Source: Microvirga terrestris (GTDB lineage: Bacteria; Pseudomonadota; Alphaproteobacteria; Rhizobiales; Beijerinckiaceae). From it: 64,000 bases of DNA. Positions 52,052-61,096 of the stretch are shown one piece after another. Position numbers and translations under genes: made by a program. The notes beneath the pieces are model-generated. The model had not been told where the DNA came from. It made no database searches and saw nothing but the letters and a program-made list of their open reading frames with translations. The DNA is taken from contig NZ_JADQDN010000006.1 of assembly GCF_015694425.1 (NCBI RefSeq), positions 186,001-250,000 of the forward strand, given 5' to 3'. Position 1 is the stretch's first letter, and each line of letters begins with the position of its first letter.

Positions 52052-53564
52052 CAGCAGTATCCGTCTCTCGGAGTCGATGGGGGCCCATATCCTCTACGTG
52101 GTTGCAGTGGCGGCATTTGCCGCCGCGCTTCCAGCTGGAGCTTATGGTTCTGTCGGAGCCGGCGTGATCGGAGCCATCGGGATATTGGCTATGTGGCGCT
52201 ACGGATGGGGCATGCTGCACTTCGTGCGCGCGCTCATTTTCCGGAAGTTTGCCTTTCCACGCCAGCGGAAGGCCGCCGATGAGGCGGTCAGGAACAATCC
52301 TCCCGATACGTTCCTTCTCGTGACGACATTTCGGATCGATAGTGCCGTCACCACCCGCGTTTATAGAGCAGCTTTCGAAGCCGCTCTGGCTGCGCCTGGA
52401 AAGGCAACAGTGATTGCATCGATCGTCGAGGCTGGTGATCAGCGGCTCATCAAGAGTCTCTATCAAGTTATTTGCGGTCACCAGGACAAAGTGGACTTGG
52501 TCATCGTCAGAATTGCAGGAACGGGTAAGCGAGATGCTCTCGCTTATGGCTTCAGAGCTGTTGCTCGGCGCGCTCCGGCACCCGACGATGTCGTTGCCGT
52601 GATCGATGGTGACAGCATCGTTCCACGTGATCTCGTGCATAAATGTGTAGGCTTCTTCCAACTTGATCCGCAGGTGGGTGCGCTCACGACTGACGAACTG
52701 AGCGAGGTCCGCGGCAGCCGAATTTTTCAAGAATGGTATGCTCTGCGATTTGCACAGCGGCATACTTTGATGTCCTCCGTTGGCTTGTCTGAACGGGTCC
52801 TGACCTTGACTGGCCGCATGTCGATGTTCCGCGCAAGCATCGTTTGCAATCCTGAGTTCATCCGTCAGGTAGAACTTGACTACGTCGATCACTGGCGTCT
52901 TGGTCGATTCAAGTTTCTCACCGGTGACGACAAGTCGAGCTGGTTCTGGCTTCTGCGGAATGGCTATAAGATGCTCTACGTTCCGGATGTCGTCGTTCTG
53001 ACCGTCGAGGATCCACCATCTGAGAACTTCGTTTCGGCTGCAGCCATGTTGATGGTCCGATGGTTCGGCAACATGCTGCGCACGAACTCGAGAGCACTTG
53101 CTCTCGGGCCGTGGAACATTGGCCTGTTCACGTGGTGGTCAATTCTTGATCAGCGGCTGTCGATGTGGACTTCTCTCGTCGGCTTCTTCGTTGCTCTTCT
53201 GGCTGGAATCTTCATCAGTGGATACGCAATCCTTCTGTATGCGCTCTGGATTCTGACTACTCGCTACGTCCTGACCCTCTCTCTTCTGGCCTCGCGTCAA
53301 AGAGTGTCGGTGTTCTATCCATTCCTTCTCTACTTCAACCAGATCTTCGGGTCGCTGATCAAGGTTCATGTGACGTTCCGTCTCGATCGTCAGAAGTGGA
53401 CAAGACAGAAGACGACATCCGCGAATGTGGCAAAGCGCCCTCTGATGGCAAGCAATTTCATGTCAGCATACATGCACGGTGTTGCGCTTATTGCATTCGT
53501 ATCGGTTTTGGCATGGGGGATGAACGTCATTCCGACGCCTAACGCCATGTTTTTCCTTCCTTGA
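52023..53564 (+). CDS. alg8: Alginate polymerase Alg8 (glycosyltransferase 2)
   Basis: A 513-aa membrane glycosyltransferase that polymerises mannuronate. The N-terminal helices, RIAGTGKRDALAYGFRAV, VIDGDSIVP (DxD), TTDELSEVRG, FAQRHTLM, RLGRFKFLTGDDKSSW and the C-terminal helices with FYPFLLYFNQIFGSLIKVHVTFRLDRQKWTRQ all parallel Pseudomonas Alg8. The start is set at GTG 52023, which has AAGG before it and overlaps algD by 29 bp; ATG 52077 is the alternative. Overlap implies translational coupling. It works with Alg44. Confidence 0.93.
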   Translation: MTSIRESAGNSSIRLSESMGAHILYVVAVAAFAAALPAGAYGSVGAGVIGAIGILAMWRYGWGMLHFVRALIFRKFAFPRQRKAADEAVRNNPPDTFLLVTTFRIDSAVTTRVYRAAFEAALAAPGKATVIASIVEAGDQRLIKSLYQVICGHQDKVDLVIVRIAGTGKRDALAYGFRAVARRAPAPDDVVAVIDGDSIVPRDLVHKCVGFFQLDPQVGALTTDELSEVRGSRIFQEWYALRFAQRHTLMSSVGLSERVLTLTGRMSMFRASIVCNPEFIRQVELDYVDHWRLGRFKFLTGDDKSSWFWLLRNGYKMLYVPDVVVLTVEDPPSENFVSAAAMLMVRWFGNMLRTNSRALALGPWNIGLFTWWSILDQRLSMWTSLVGFFVALLAGIFISGYAILLYALWILTTRYVLTLSLLASRQRVSVFYPFLLYFNQIFGSLIKVHVTFRLDRQKWTRQKTTSANVAKRPLMASNFMSAYMHGVALIAFVSVLAWGMNVIPTPNAMFFLP

Positions 53565-53594
53565 TGACCGCGCTGCTGCTTGGAGACCGTATCA

Positions 53595-54800
53595 ATGACG
53601 AAAGTTACGCATGAGGCCGAGGTTCAAAGGCAGCATCCTCGGTACCGATTGCCCGTGAAATGTATTCACAATGGGGCACAGCTTGCGGTCGTTGATATTT
53701 CGGTTGGCGGCCTGGGACTTCGGACTGGCTCGTTGGACACCAAACCTGGTCAGGTGCTCGATCTTACTCTCGCCTTTCCGTTCAGCGGCTATGAACTGAC
53801 CCTGCCCATCAACGCGGAAGTTCGCTACGTCGCGAACGAGCATAACAGGATCGGTCTTCGCTTCATCGATGTCTCTCCACGTCAGCATAGTCTGCTGCGG
53901 TTCATCCTCGACGCTTATCTCTCTGGTGAAGTCGTGGAAGCAGGAGACGTGCTGGATGTCGTCGCCCGGCGCAATGAAGGGAAGACACGGGAGGTTCCTC
54001 CGCGGCCTCAACCCCAGGGTATCGTGGCAAACCTCGCCGACCGGGGGCGGAGCGCTGCAGGTCATATTGGCATCGGGGTGGCGACTTTGCTTCTTCTGGG
54101 CTTTATCGGAACGAGCCTTTTCGACCGCTTCTACTTGATCCCGGCTCAATCTGCCCAGATCACAGCTGACTTGGTCACCGTGCCGGCTCCATCGAACGGC
54201 CAACTCACCTTTGTAGCGACCGGAGATGAGGTTAGGGCGGGCGAGCCGCTTCTCACGATCCAAGGAACTCAAGGCAACAGCATCGTTCTCGACAGTCCCT
54301 GCAACTGCGTGGTTCAGGCACGCTACAGCCGGACCACCAACTTCGTTCGGGAGGGAGCGCCGATCATTACTCTGCGAGAGAAAACTAGTAATCCTTATAT
54401 TACTGCAAGTATTCCGCAGGATCAAGTTCTGCGATTTTACAAAGGAGCAAGTGCTGTCATCGAATATGCTGACGGAACTCGCGTAAGGGAAGATAACATT
54501 GAGCGCATTCCATCTTTTGAAGATCCTTCCCTCGCCGGGAAGTTGATCGTCAAACTGGCGCCCGGACGTGAACTCGGGGCATCGACGATTGGTCAGCCTG
54601 TATCTGTGGTTTTCAATACGTTTTCCGGTTCTTCAATCGGATCCGCTGTCAACAAACTGCAGACAGCCGTCAACTGGGCAGGAAACAAGATTACAGCTAT
54701 CATCGGTAAAGATCGCGCGATGGCCCATGCACCAAAGAAGGCCAAAGAGCCTCAAAGTGAGAATGGAAGACGTCTAGCCGGGCTCAATTCTGGGGAATGA
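53595..54800 (+). CDS. alg44: Alginate co-polymerase Alg44 (PilZ/HlyD)
   Basis: A 401-aa protein. The N-terminal PilZ domain has R12xxxR16 and D34xS36xxG39, the c-di-GMP-binding residues. A membrane helix follows around residues 155-175 (HIGIGVATLLLLGFIGTSLFDRF). The periplasmic part is a HlyD-like membrane fusion domain (ITADLVTVPAPSNGQLTFVATGDEVRAGEPLLTIQGTQGN). This is the Alg44 layout: c-di-GMP binding activates Alg8. ATG 53595 has TGGAG nine bases upstream; it starts 30 bp after alg8. Confidence 0.93.
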   Translation: MTKVTHEAEVQRQHPRYRLPVKCIHNGAQLAVVDISVGGLGLRTGSLDTKPGQVLDLTLAFPFSGYELTLPINAEVRYVANEHNRIGLRFIDVSPRQHSLLRFILDAYLSGEVVEAGDVLDVVARRNEGKTREVPPRPQPQGIVANLADRGRSAAGHIGIGVATLLLLGFIGTSLFDRFYLIPAQSAQITADLVTVPAPSNGQLTFVATGDEVRAGEPLLTIQGTQGNSIVLDSPCNCVVQARYSRTTNFVREGAPIITLREKTSNPYITASIPQDQVLRFYKGASAVIEYADGTRVREDNIERIPSFEDPSLAGKLIVKLAPGRELGASTIGQPVSVVFNTFSGSSIGSAVNKLQTAVNWAGNKITAIIGKDRAMAHAPKKAKEPQSENGRRLAGLNSGE

Positions 54801-54854
54801 ATGGATCCGGGCCATCAACCGGAGGACATCACTTGAATTTTTTGGAGATCAGCA

Positions 54855-56273
54855 ATGGACAATATCATTCCGGTTCTCATGTGCGGTGGCTCTGGCACCC
54901 GTTTATGGCCGGTCTCTCGTTCCAGTGAGCCAAAACAGTTTCATGCTCTCTCTGGCAGCGAAAGCCTGTTTCAGCAGACGGTTCAGCGCTTCCGTACGGA
55001 GCAGTACGCTGAGCCCCTCATCGTCGTTAACACCAATCATCGCGATCTTGCGTTGCGAGAAATTGGACAGCTGAGCACGGGGTCGGCCCGTCTTCTGGTC
55101 GAGCCGTGCGTCCGGAGTACGGGTCCGGCCATTGCAGCCGCTGCGGCTCTGATTGCAGAAGAGGACCCTGACCGACTGATGCTCGTTGCGCCGAGCGATC
55201 ATGTCATCGAACAAACCGAGGTGTTCACGCAGGCGGTGTCGCAGGCCACGCTGGCGGCCCGTCAGGGGCAGATCGTTCTCTTCGGCATCCGCCCAGCCCA
55301 TCCAGAGACGGGCTTCGGCTATATTGAGGTTGGTGACGCTTTCGATAGTGCCAGCTTCAAGGTTGCGGGCTTCGTCGAGAAGCCTAAGCATGAGATAGCG
55401 GAGACATTGGTGGCCGGCGGGCGTCACCTCTGGAACAGCGGCATCTTCATGTTCACCGCTCGAACGATACTGGAAGAGCTCGAGCGGTATGCGCCGGACG
55501 TCCTCGCCTGTGCACGCCGTGCACTTTCCACAGCACACCGCGGTAACGATACCATCCGACTTGCTGCTGATTTTGACACGGCCCCGGTCATTTCGATCGA
55601 CTATGCCGTCATGGAGCGAAGTGACCGGCTGGTCTGCGTTCCTGTGGCACCTGAATGGCGTGATCTTGGTTCCTGGTCGGCCCTATGGGATGTGGGCAGC
55701 AAGGACGGTAACGGAAACGTCTCCCGTGGGGACACGCTACTCCAGGATGTGCGTAACAGCTATGTTCTCGGCAACTCCAGGCTTGTTGCTGTTATGGGCG
55801 TCGAGAAGGTGGTCGTAATCGATACGGCTGATGCTGTCCTCGTGAGTTCCCTCGACCAAGCCCAGAACGTCGGCCGTCTTGCTGCGGAACTCGCTGCCGC
55901 GAAGCGCCCGGAAGCGAATGCACACAAGAGGGTGCGGCGTCCCTGGGGCTCCTATGAGTCCTTACGCGTCGGCGAGACATTTCAGGTCAAACACATCATC
56001 GTCGATGTGGCAGGGCAGCTGTCGCTGCAGTACCACCATCACCGTTCCGAGCATTGGACTGTTGTTTCCGGAACCGCCCGTGTGACTGTTGGTGAGCGGG
56101 TCTTCGTCATGAAGGCCAACGAGTCGGTCTATATCCCCAAAGGCGATGTCCACAGGCTGGAAAACATCGGAGACGACGAACTTCACCTGATCGAGGTTCA
56201 GTGCGGCACATATCTCGGCGAAGACGACATCGTGCGTCTGGAGGATCAGTATGACCGCATCGTCACGATCTGA
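54855..56273 (+). CDS. algA: Bifunctional mannose-1-phosphate guanylyltransferase/phosphomannose isomerase
   Basis: A 472-aa AlgA-type enzyme. The pyrophosphorylase part begins MDNIIPVLMCGGSGTRLWPVSRSSEPKQF and includes VEPCVRSTGPAIAAAA and FVEKPKHEIA. The C-terminal isomerase part has YHHHRSEHWTVVSGTARVTVG, then YIPKGDVHRLENIG. It supplies GDP-mannose for AlgD from mannose 6-phosphate. In Pseudomonas algA is last in the operon; here it is fourth. The stop overlaps the next start by 23 bp. Confidence 0.94.
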   Translation: MDNIIPVLMCGGSGTRLWPVSRSSEPKQFHALSGSESLFQQTVQRFRTEQYAEPLIVVNTNHRDLALREIGQLSTGSARLLVEPCVRSTGPAIAAAAALIAEEDPDRLMLVAPSDHVIEQTEVFTQAVSQATLAARQGQIVLFGIRPAHPETGFGYIEVGDAFDSASFKVAGFVEKPKHEIAETLVAGGRHLWNSGIFMFTARTILEELERYAPDVLACARRALSTAHRGNDTIRLAADFDTAPVISIDYAVMERSDRLVCVPVAPEWRDLGSWSALWDVGSKDGNGNVSRGDTLLQDVRNSYVLGNSRLVAVMGVEKVVVIDTADAVLVSSLDQAQNVGRLAAELAAAKRPEANAHKRVRRPWGSYESLRVGETFQVKHIIVDVAGQLSLQYHHHRSEHWTVVSGTARVTVGERVFVMKANESVYIPKGDVHRLENIGDDELHLIEVQCGTYLGEDDIVRLEDQYDRIVTI

Positions 56274-59200
56274 CGGTCGACGCCGGTTGCGTGTTGCTTT
56301 CTTGTTACTGTCCATGGTGCTGACTTCCAGCGCCATGGCGCAAGGCGGTAATGAGGTGTCCCGCCTTGCGGATGAGGCTCGCCAAGCTTTTCTTTCGGCT
56401 GAGCAGAACGGCGTTAATCTGAAGCAGAAGGCTGGATTCTATCAGGTCGCCAGGGCCAGGGTGAGGCTGCTGGAGAAATTTGCCAGCCATGACAATGCAG
56501 GCTCGGCAGAATTGCGCGACGGAGCCAGAGCCGAACTGATGCGGCTTGCGGATGATGGGTTGAGCCACGACATGCTCAGCTCTTTCCTTCTGCAGTCCTC
56601 TCTAAGTGATCTCGCGGGCGCGTCAACCGCTGCGGATCGTGTGGAGGTGGGCGTATCGCTGCATCAGATTGCTGGCGACCAGAGATCACCCGCCTACCGG
56701 TCTGCCGCTTTCGTCGATCTTGCACATGCCTATGCCAAGGCCGGTGCCCAGGATCGCGCACTTAGATATGCCTCTCTCGCGATGGAAGCGGCGGATCGGG
56801 TCCCTGAGCCAGGCACACGAGGGGGAGCCTACAAAGCAGCAGCCCGGGTTGCAGTGGGTCTGGGACCATCGGGTCTGAATCTAGCTGATCGTGCCGTCAC
56901 CCGTATTCCACAATCCCGTGATCGTGCCTATGCACGCCATGAATTGGCGCGGATCCAGCTCAAGGGCAGTGCTTGGGAGAAGGCTACTGACCCTAGGCTC
57001 ATAGCAGAGGCGAAGAGGCGGCTGGAAGCTGGGGATCTTCCTGGATGCGCCTTGATGGCTCTCTCCCTTCTGGACAGCAAAGCAAGAGATGACCTTCTCT
57101 CCAGCCTCATTGACGCTTCCATTTCTAGGCAAGAGGACAGGGTTGCCCTCATGGCGGCACAAGGGATCATTAATTCCAGTAGCCAGGACAAAGCTATTGG
57201 TGCACTTGTAAGATATTATGTTGATCGAGGTACCGCGCTCCAAGCCGCCGAAATGCTCAATGCCATGCAGGATAGCCTTGGCAAGGTCTCTATTCAGCTG
57301 AAACTTGCCGCTGACCTGAAGAAGCTTGGTTATGGCGACATGGCCAATCAACTCCTGTCCGCTAGTATCCGGCAAATCGAAACTTATGGCGAAGCCACTC
57401 AACGCGCGGCTTCTGCAGATCTTGTCCGGGCATTGACACGTTCCGGGCGCCTCGACGAAGCGTTGGGCTATGCTAGGCGGACTGAGTCTAACACTGAGGG
57501 GTCGGCCGTCCTCGTTGAACTTGTCAAGGAACTAGCAGATCGTGGTCGAATGCCCGAGGCCGAGGGTTTGCTGCCGCGCCTTCTGGATAAAGATCACCGC
57601 TCCCATGCACTGAGTGAGATCGGGCGTGCCAAGGCGAAAGCCGGCGATACCGCCGGCGCAATGCAGATCATCCCCGAACTTGTTGGGACGAAGGATGCGG
57701 GGCGTGTTCTCGCATCGATCGCAAGTGCCTACTCTCGTTCTGGCAATTTCGGACAAGCGATGTCTGTGGCCGGTCAAATAGAAGATGTGGAGTACCGTCT
57801 TGCGGCTCTCTCGGAAGTCGCTCGCCAAGCCAAACAGCATAATAATAAGGAAGTAAGCAACCGCGCTTTGAACGATGTCGTCCGAACTGCCGAGAGTCTC
57901 GAAGCAGGGACGCGTGACAACATGTTGTTGAATATCATTAGGTCTTTTACTCCGGAGATGAATAGGGCTCAGGCAGACGAACTTGCTGGACGGGTCGCCG
58001 ACGCTGGCCTTCGTGTGCGCGCAGAACAGCTCATCTTTGGCGCTGATGTAAGGGATCTGATCAAGAAGAAGAGGCGTGGTGAAATCCCCGATGCCTTACT
58101 GGTTCGCGGCATTAAGAAAATAGAAGTCGACGAAGACAAAGCGGAACTTGCGCTCGAACTCGCTACTCTGCTAGAAGGTGGGATCCGTGCTGCCGATCTG
58201 ATCCGTACGATCCGGGATGGGCGGCTCCGCCGGGCGACTTTCCGGCGCCTAGCCGAGGCGCAGGCTGATGTTCTCAGAAAGCCTTTAGAAGAAGAGCCCA
58301 ACAGCAGCGTAGTACAGGATGTGCAGACGGTCGCCTCGGCTCCCGAAGAACCTGAGGAGACCGTACAGGAGATTCAGACCCGGAGAGGCCTTTTACTCAT
58401 ACGGGGAGATGCTGGGGACGCGAAAAGCGCTGTGGACCAACTCCCTCGGAGTTTTGTGACCGCCGCAGATGCCAGAGCTGAAACACCATGGCCCGCTGAT
58501 GCAGTGGTGGGAAGCACTTTTGCAAACCATAACCCTTACATCGCGAAATTTTTCGAGGATGATGAACAGGGAAATACCCGCCTGGAGCAGGCGATCCGAC
58601 ATCAGGGGATGCCCTCACCCCGAGTCATTGTAGTTCAGAGCGGTATTGCGACACTTGGAATGGTTGCCCGCAAGCTGCAGGGTGGCGACGCCAGAGATCT
58701 CATTGCATATAGTGCCGAGGCCGTGACGGTGCGGGCGCCCATCTTCGTTGCTCCCGGAGCCACGCTTGTTCTCTCCCGCCTTGACAGCCCGGTCTATCGG
58801 CTGAGTGCAAGCGCCGGCGCCTTCATCGTCAATGCGGGCAATGTCCACATCGTCGATGCCGAAGTCGTTGGATACGATGAAGCATCCAGGCGCCCTCTCT
58901 GGGCCGAAGCTGACACATCCACAATATTCCGGCCCTTCCTCCTCACGTGGGGGGATGGGCGCATGAACGTGGCTTCGTCCACTCTCGTGGCTCTTGGCTA
59001 TGACAACGCCAAGTCCTTTGGGCTGAGCTACTCCTCGGGACCGGAGCGAGTAGCGGAACTGCGAGACCAGTCACGCCCCACAGGAGTCATCGTCGACAGC
59101 ATATTTGAGAACCTCCATTTCGGCTTCCATTCCTACGAGGCAGAGGGCATCCAGGTTGTCGGCAACGAGTTCCGCGACAGCGTCGGCTATGGTCTGGACG

Positions 59201-59991
59201 CTCATGACCGCACACACGGGTCCATCGTCGCCCTCAACACGGTTTACGGCACCAAGCAACGGCACGGCATCACGGTCTCGCGCGAAGCCGACGATGGGCT
59301 GATCGTTGGAAATATGACATTTGAAAATGTCGGCTCGGGCATCGTTATCGACCGCAACAGCAGCAATAATATTGTTCATGCCAACAGCTCTTTCCGGAAC
59401 GATCAGGACGGTGTGACCATCTTCGAGAGCTCCTGCAATGTCTTGACCAGCAACTATCTTGCAGGCAACAGGAGAGACGGACTTAAAGTGCGCAACAGCA
59501 TCGACGTTGGAGCGTACTCAAACCGCATTGAGGCCAACGCGAATTCCGGGGTCAGCGCCTATATTGCCGATCTCATGACTCAGAAAGGCGCGGGGAGCCC
59601 AATTCCTCATCCCGCCAGCTATCTTCCGTTGACCAGCCTGTCTCTCAGGCACAATCGCTTCTCGGCTAATGGCGTTGGCATTAACGCGCAAGGCGTGTCG
59701 AGCCTGGCCATGTCATCCAACAGGTTCGTAAAGCAATCCCGTCGTCTCCTCGGCGGCGATATCCGCGGTCTGGAAGGCCAAATCCTGCGCCTTACCTCCC
59801 AATCGAATGTTCTCGTTGCGAGCACCTGCCGCCCGGCGAAGCCGGTTTCAGTGTGCCGTTTGCGGGATCGGGGCTACTTCGAGGGAGAGAGCGAGCTACA
59901 GGTTTTCAGACCCCAAGGAGGATCCGACTGCACGGATGTCAATGGAAGCGTGCAGCATCGTGCTTTCTCCAGTACACCTCAAGGCACATAG
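56251..59991 (+). CDS. AlgG-like mannuronan C5-epimerase fused to a helical-repeat N-terminal half
   Basis: A 1246-aa exported protein: signal peptide (RLRVAFLLLSMVLTSSAMAQ). Residues about 30-690 are an alpha-helical, TPR/HEAT-like repeat region with Ala/Leu-rich pairs (for example AVTRIPQSRDRAYARHELARIQLKG and EIGRAKAKAGDTAGAMQIIPEL). Residues about 750-1200 form a right-handed beta-helix. YGLDAHDRTHG places DAHD at 983-986, in the place of the DPHD epimerase motif of Pseudomonas AlgG. AlgG is normally about 540 aa, so the N-terminal half is extra. It converts mannuronate to guluronate in the periplasm, assuming the epimerase is active. The Pro-to-Ala change in DPHD is unusual. Confidence 0.82.
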   Translation: MTASSRSDGRRRLRVAFLLLSMVLTSSAMAQGGNEVSRLADEARQAFLSAEQNGVNLKQKAGFYQVARARVRLLEKFASHDNAGSAELRDGARAELMRLADDGLSHDMLSSFLLQSSLSDLAGASTAADRVEVGVSLHQIAGDQRSPAYRSAAFVDLAHAYAKAGAQDRALRYASLAMEAADRVPEPGTRGGAYKAAARVAVGLGPSGLNLADRAVTRIPQSRDRAYARHELARIQLKGSAWEKATDPRLIAEAKRRLEAGDLPGCALMALSLLDSKARDDLLSSLIDASISRQEDRVALMAAQGIINSSSQDKAIGALVRYYVDRGTALQAAEMLNAMQDSLGKVSIQLKLAADLKKLGYGDMANQLLSASIRQIETYGEATQRAASADLVRALTRSGRLDEALGYARRTESNTEGSAVLVELVKELADRGRMPEAEGLLPRLLDKDHRSHALSEIGRAKAKAGDTAGAMQIIPELVGTKDAGRVLASIASAYSRSGNFGQAMSVAGQIEDVEYRLAALSEVARQAKQHNNKEVSNRALNDVVRTAESLEAGTRDNMLLNIIRSFTPEMNRAQADELAGRVADAGLRVRAEQLIFGADVRDLIKKKRRGEIPDALLVRGIKKIEVDEDKAELALELATLLEGGIRAADLIRTIRDGRLRRATFRRLAEAQADVLRKPLEEEPNSSVVQDVQTVASAPEEPEETVQEIQTRRGLLLIRGDAGDAKSAVDQLPRSFVTAADARAETPWPADAVVGSTFANHNPYIAKFFEDDEQGNTRLEQAIRHQGMPSPRVIVVQSGIATLGMVARKLQGGDARDLIAYSAEAVTVRAPIFVAPGATLVLSRLDSPVYRLSASAGAFIVNAGNVHIVDAEVVGYDEASRRPLWAEADTSTIFRPFLLTWGDGRMNVASSTLVALGYDNAKSFGLSYSSGPERVAELRDQSRPTGVIVDSIFENLHFGFHSYEAEGIQVVGNEFRDSVGYGLDAHDRTHGSIVALNTVYGTKQRHGITVSREADDGLIVGNMTFENVGSGIVIDRNSSNNIVHANSSFRNDQDGVTIFESSCNVLTSNYLAGNRRDGLKVRNSIDVGAYSNRIEANANSGVSAYIADLMTQKGAGSPIPHPASYLPLTSLSLRHNRFSANGVGINAQGVSSLAMSSNRFVKQSRRLLGGDIRGLEGQILRLTSQSNVLVASTCRPAKPVSVCRLRDRGYFEGESELQVFRPQGGSDCTDVNGSVQHRAFSSTPQGT

Positions 59992-59998
59992 AGGCAGC

Positions 59999-61096
59999 AT
60001 GAAAACGGTTCTCATCGCCCTTCTGCTGAATCTTCTGACGGTTGGTTCGTCTTATGCTCAGACCAAGGGAAACGGGCTTTTCGACGTGGAACTCCGCAGG
60101 GCTGCACTGGCGCAGCCAGCTTTCACAACTGCGCGCGCGGCTTGCCTTGCTATACCACGCGATCCAGCATGGAGCAGCATCAAACCTATAGCTGCCCTAA
60201 AAGGGACCGAAGACTACGTGACGGACGGAGCGGCCAATGATTATGCCTGGGCTGTTATGGTGCTCACCGGGCGCACGCTTGCGGGCGACATGGTTTCAGA
60301 AGTCGCCCTTCGTGATCTTCTGCTTGCCTGGGCCAGAGCAAGGGCTTTCGCCGATACAGAAATCGAGCACGACGCCTATTATGCCTTGAAGCGCGTTCTC
60401 CTGCCCACTGTCGTGGCATTTTCTGTCCTGCAACGCGGGCTGGATGAAGGGCAGAAGCGAATGCTATCCGATTGGATCGATCCTCTGGTCCGCAAGACCG
60501 ATCAAACCTTCGACGGCGTCGTTGGCCGCAACAACCACCGCTATCTCGCAGACAGCCTTCTGATGACGTGGGGAGCCGTCATCAGGGACGAGGCCCTCTA
60601 CACCAAAGGGCAGGACCGCTATCGCGCGATCCTGGCAGAGGCGCGACCAGACGGGAGCCTTGCTCTGGAGACGAGACGAGGCGCTAGGGCTCTCTGGTAC
60701 ATGCGCCAGTCTCTGGCGAGCCTCACTGTGATGGCGGAGGTGGCTGCCACCCGCGGAACCGATTTCTACGATCTTCGGGCCGGAGAGGTCAATTTCGACC
60801 GCGTCCTGTCCTACCTTCTCAATGGCATCGCGGAGCCCAACGTCGTCATGGCCTATGCGTCCGAGAACTACATTCCGGGTGGAGAGGCGGACGCTCGCCG
60901 CCAGGATCTGGGCTTCATGGCGAAACGCAGCAACGGGCGGCACTACATGGCTTGGGTTGAGCCCCTGATGGCGCGGGATCGAGCGGGTCTCGCGACGAAG
61001 AGGCTGAAAGCATTGTTCGTCCGCAGCATCCGTTCGGATCGACCGCTCATTGATGAATTCGTCGGTGGCAACGCGACGTGCTTCTGGGGACGCTGA
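59999..61096 (+). CDS. algL: AlgL-like periplasmic alginate lyase (PL5)
   Basis: A 365-aa exported lyase with signal peptide MKTVLIALLLNLLTVGSSYAQ. An all-alpha toroid fold is indicated by the central NNH motif (N178-H180 in GRNNHRYLADSLLMTWG) and the distal RGARALWYMRQSLASLTVMAEV, which matches the AlgL Arg/Tyr region (R230, Y234). In Pseudomonas AlgL cuts polymer that escapes into the periplasm. The frame opens earlier (59807), but ATG 59999 starts the signal peptide. It lies 7 bp after the AlgG-like gene and overlaps the next start. Confidence 0.88.
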   Translation: MKTVLIALLLNLLTVGSSYAQTKGNGLFDVELRRAALAQPAFTTARAACLAIPRDPAWSSIKPIAALKGTEDYVTDGAANDYAWAVMVLTGRTLAGDMVSEVALRDLLLAWARARAFADTEIEHDAYYALKRVLLPTVVAFSVLQRGLDEGQKRMLSDWIDPLVRKTDQTFDGVVGRNNHRYLADSLLMTWGAVIRDEALYTKGQDRYRAILAEARPDGSLALETRRGARALWYMRQSLASLTVMAEVAATRGTDFYDLRAGEVNFDRVLSYLLNGIAEPNVVMAYASENYIPGGEADARRQDLGFMAKRSNGRHYMAWVEPLMARDRAGLATKRLKALFVRSIRSDRPLIDEFVGGNATCFWGR

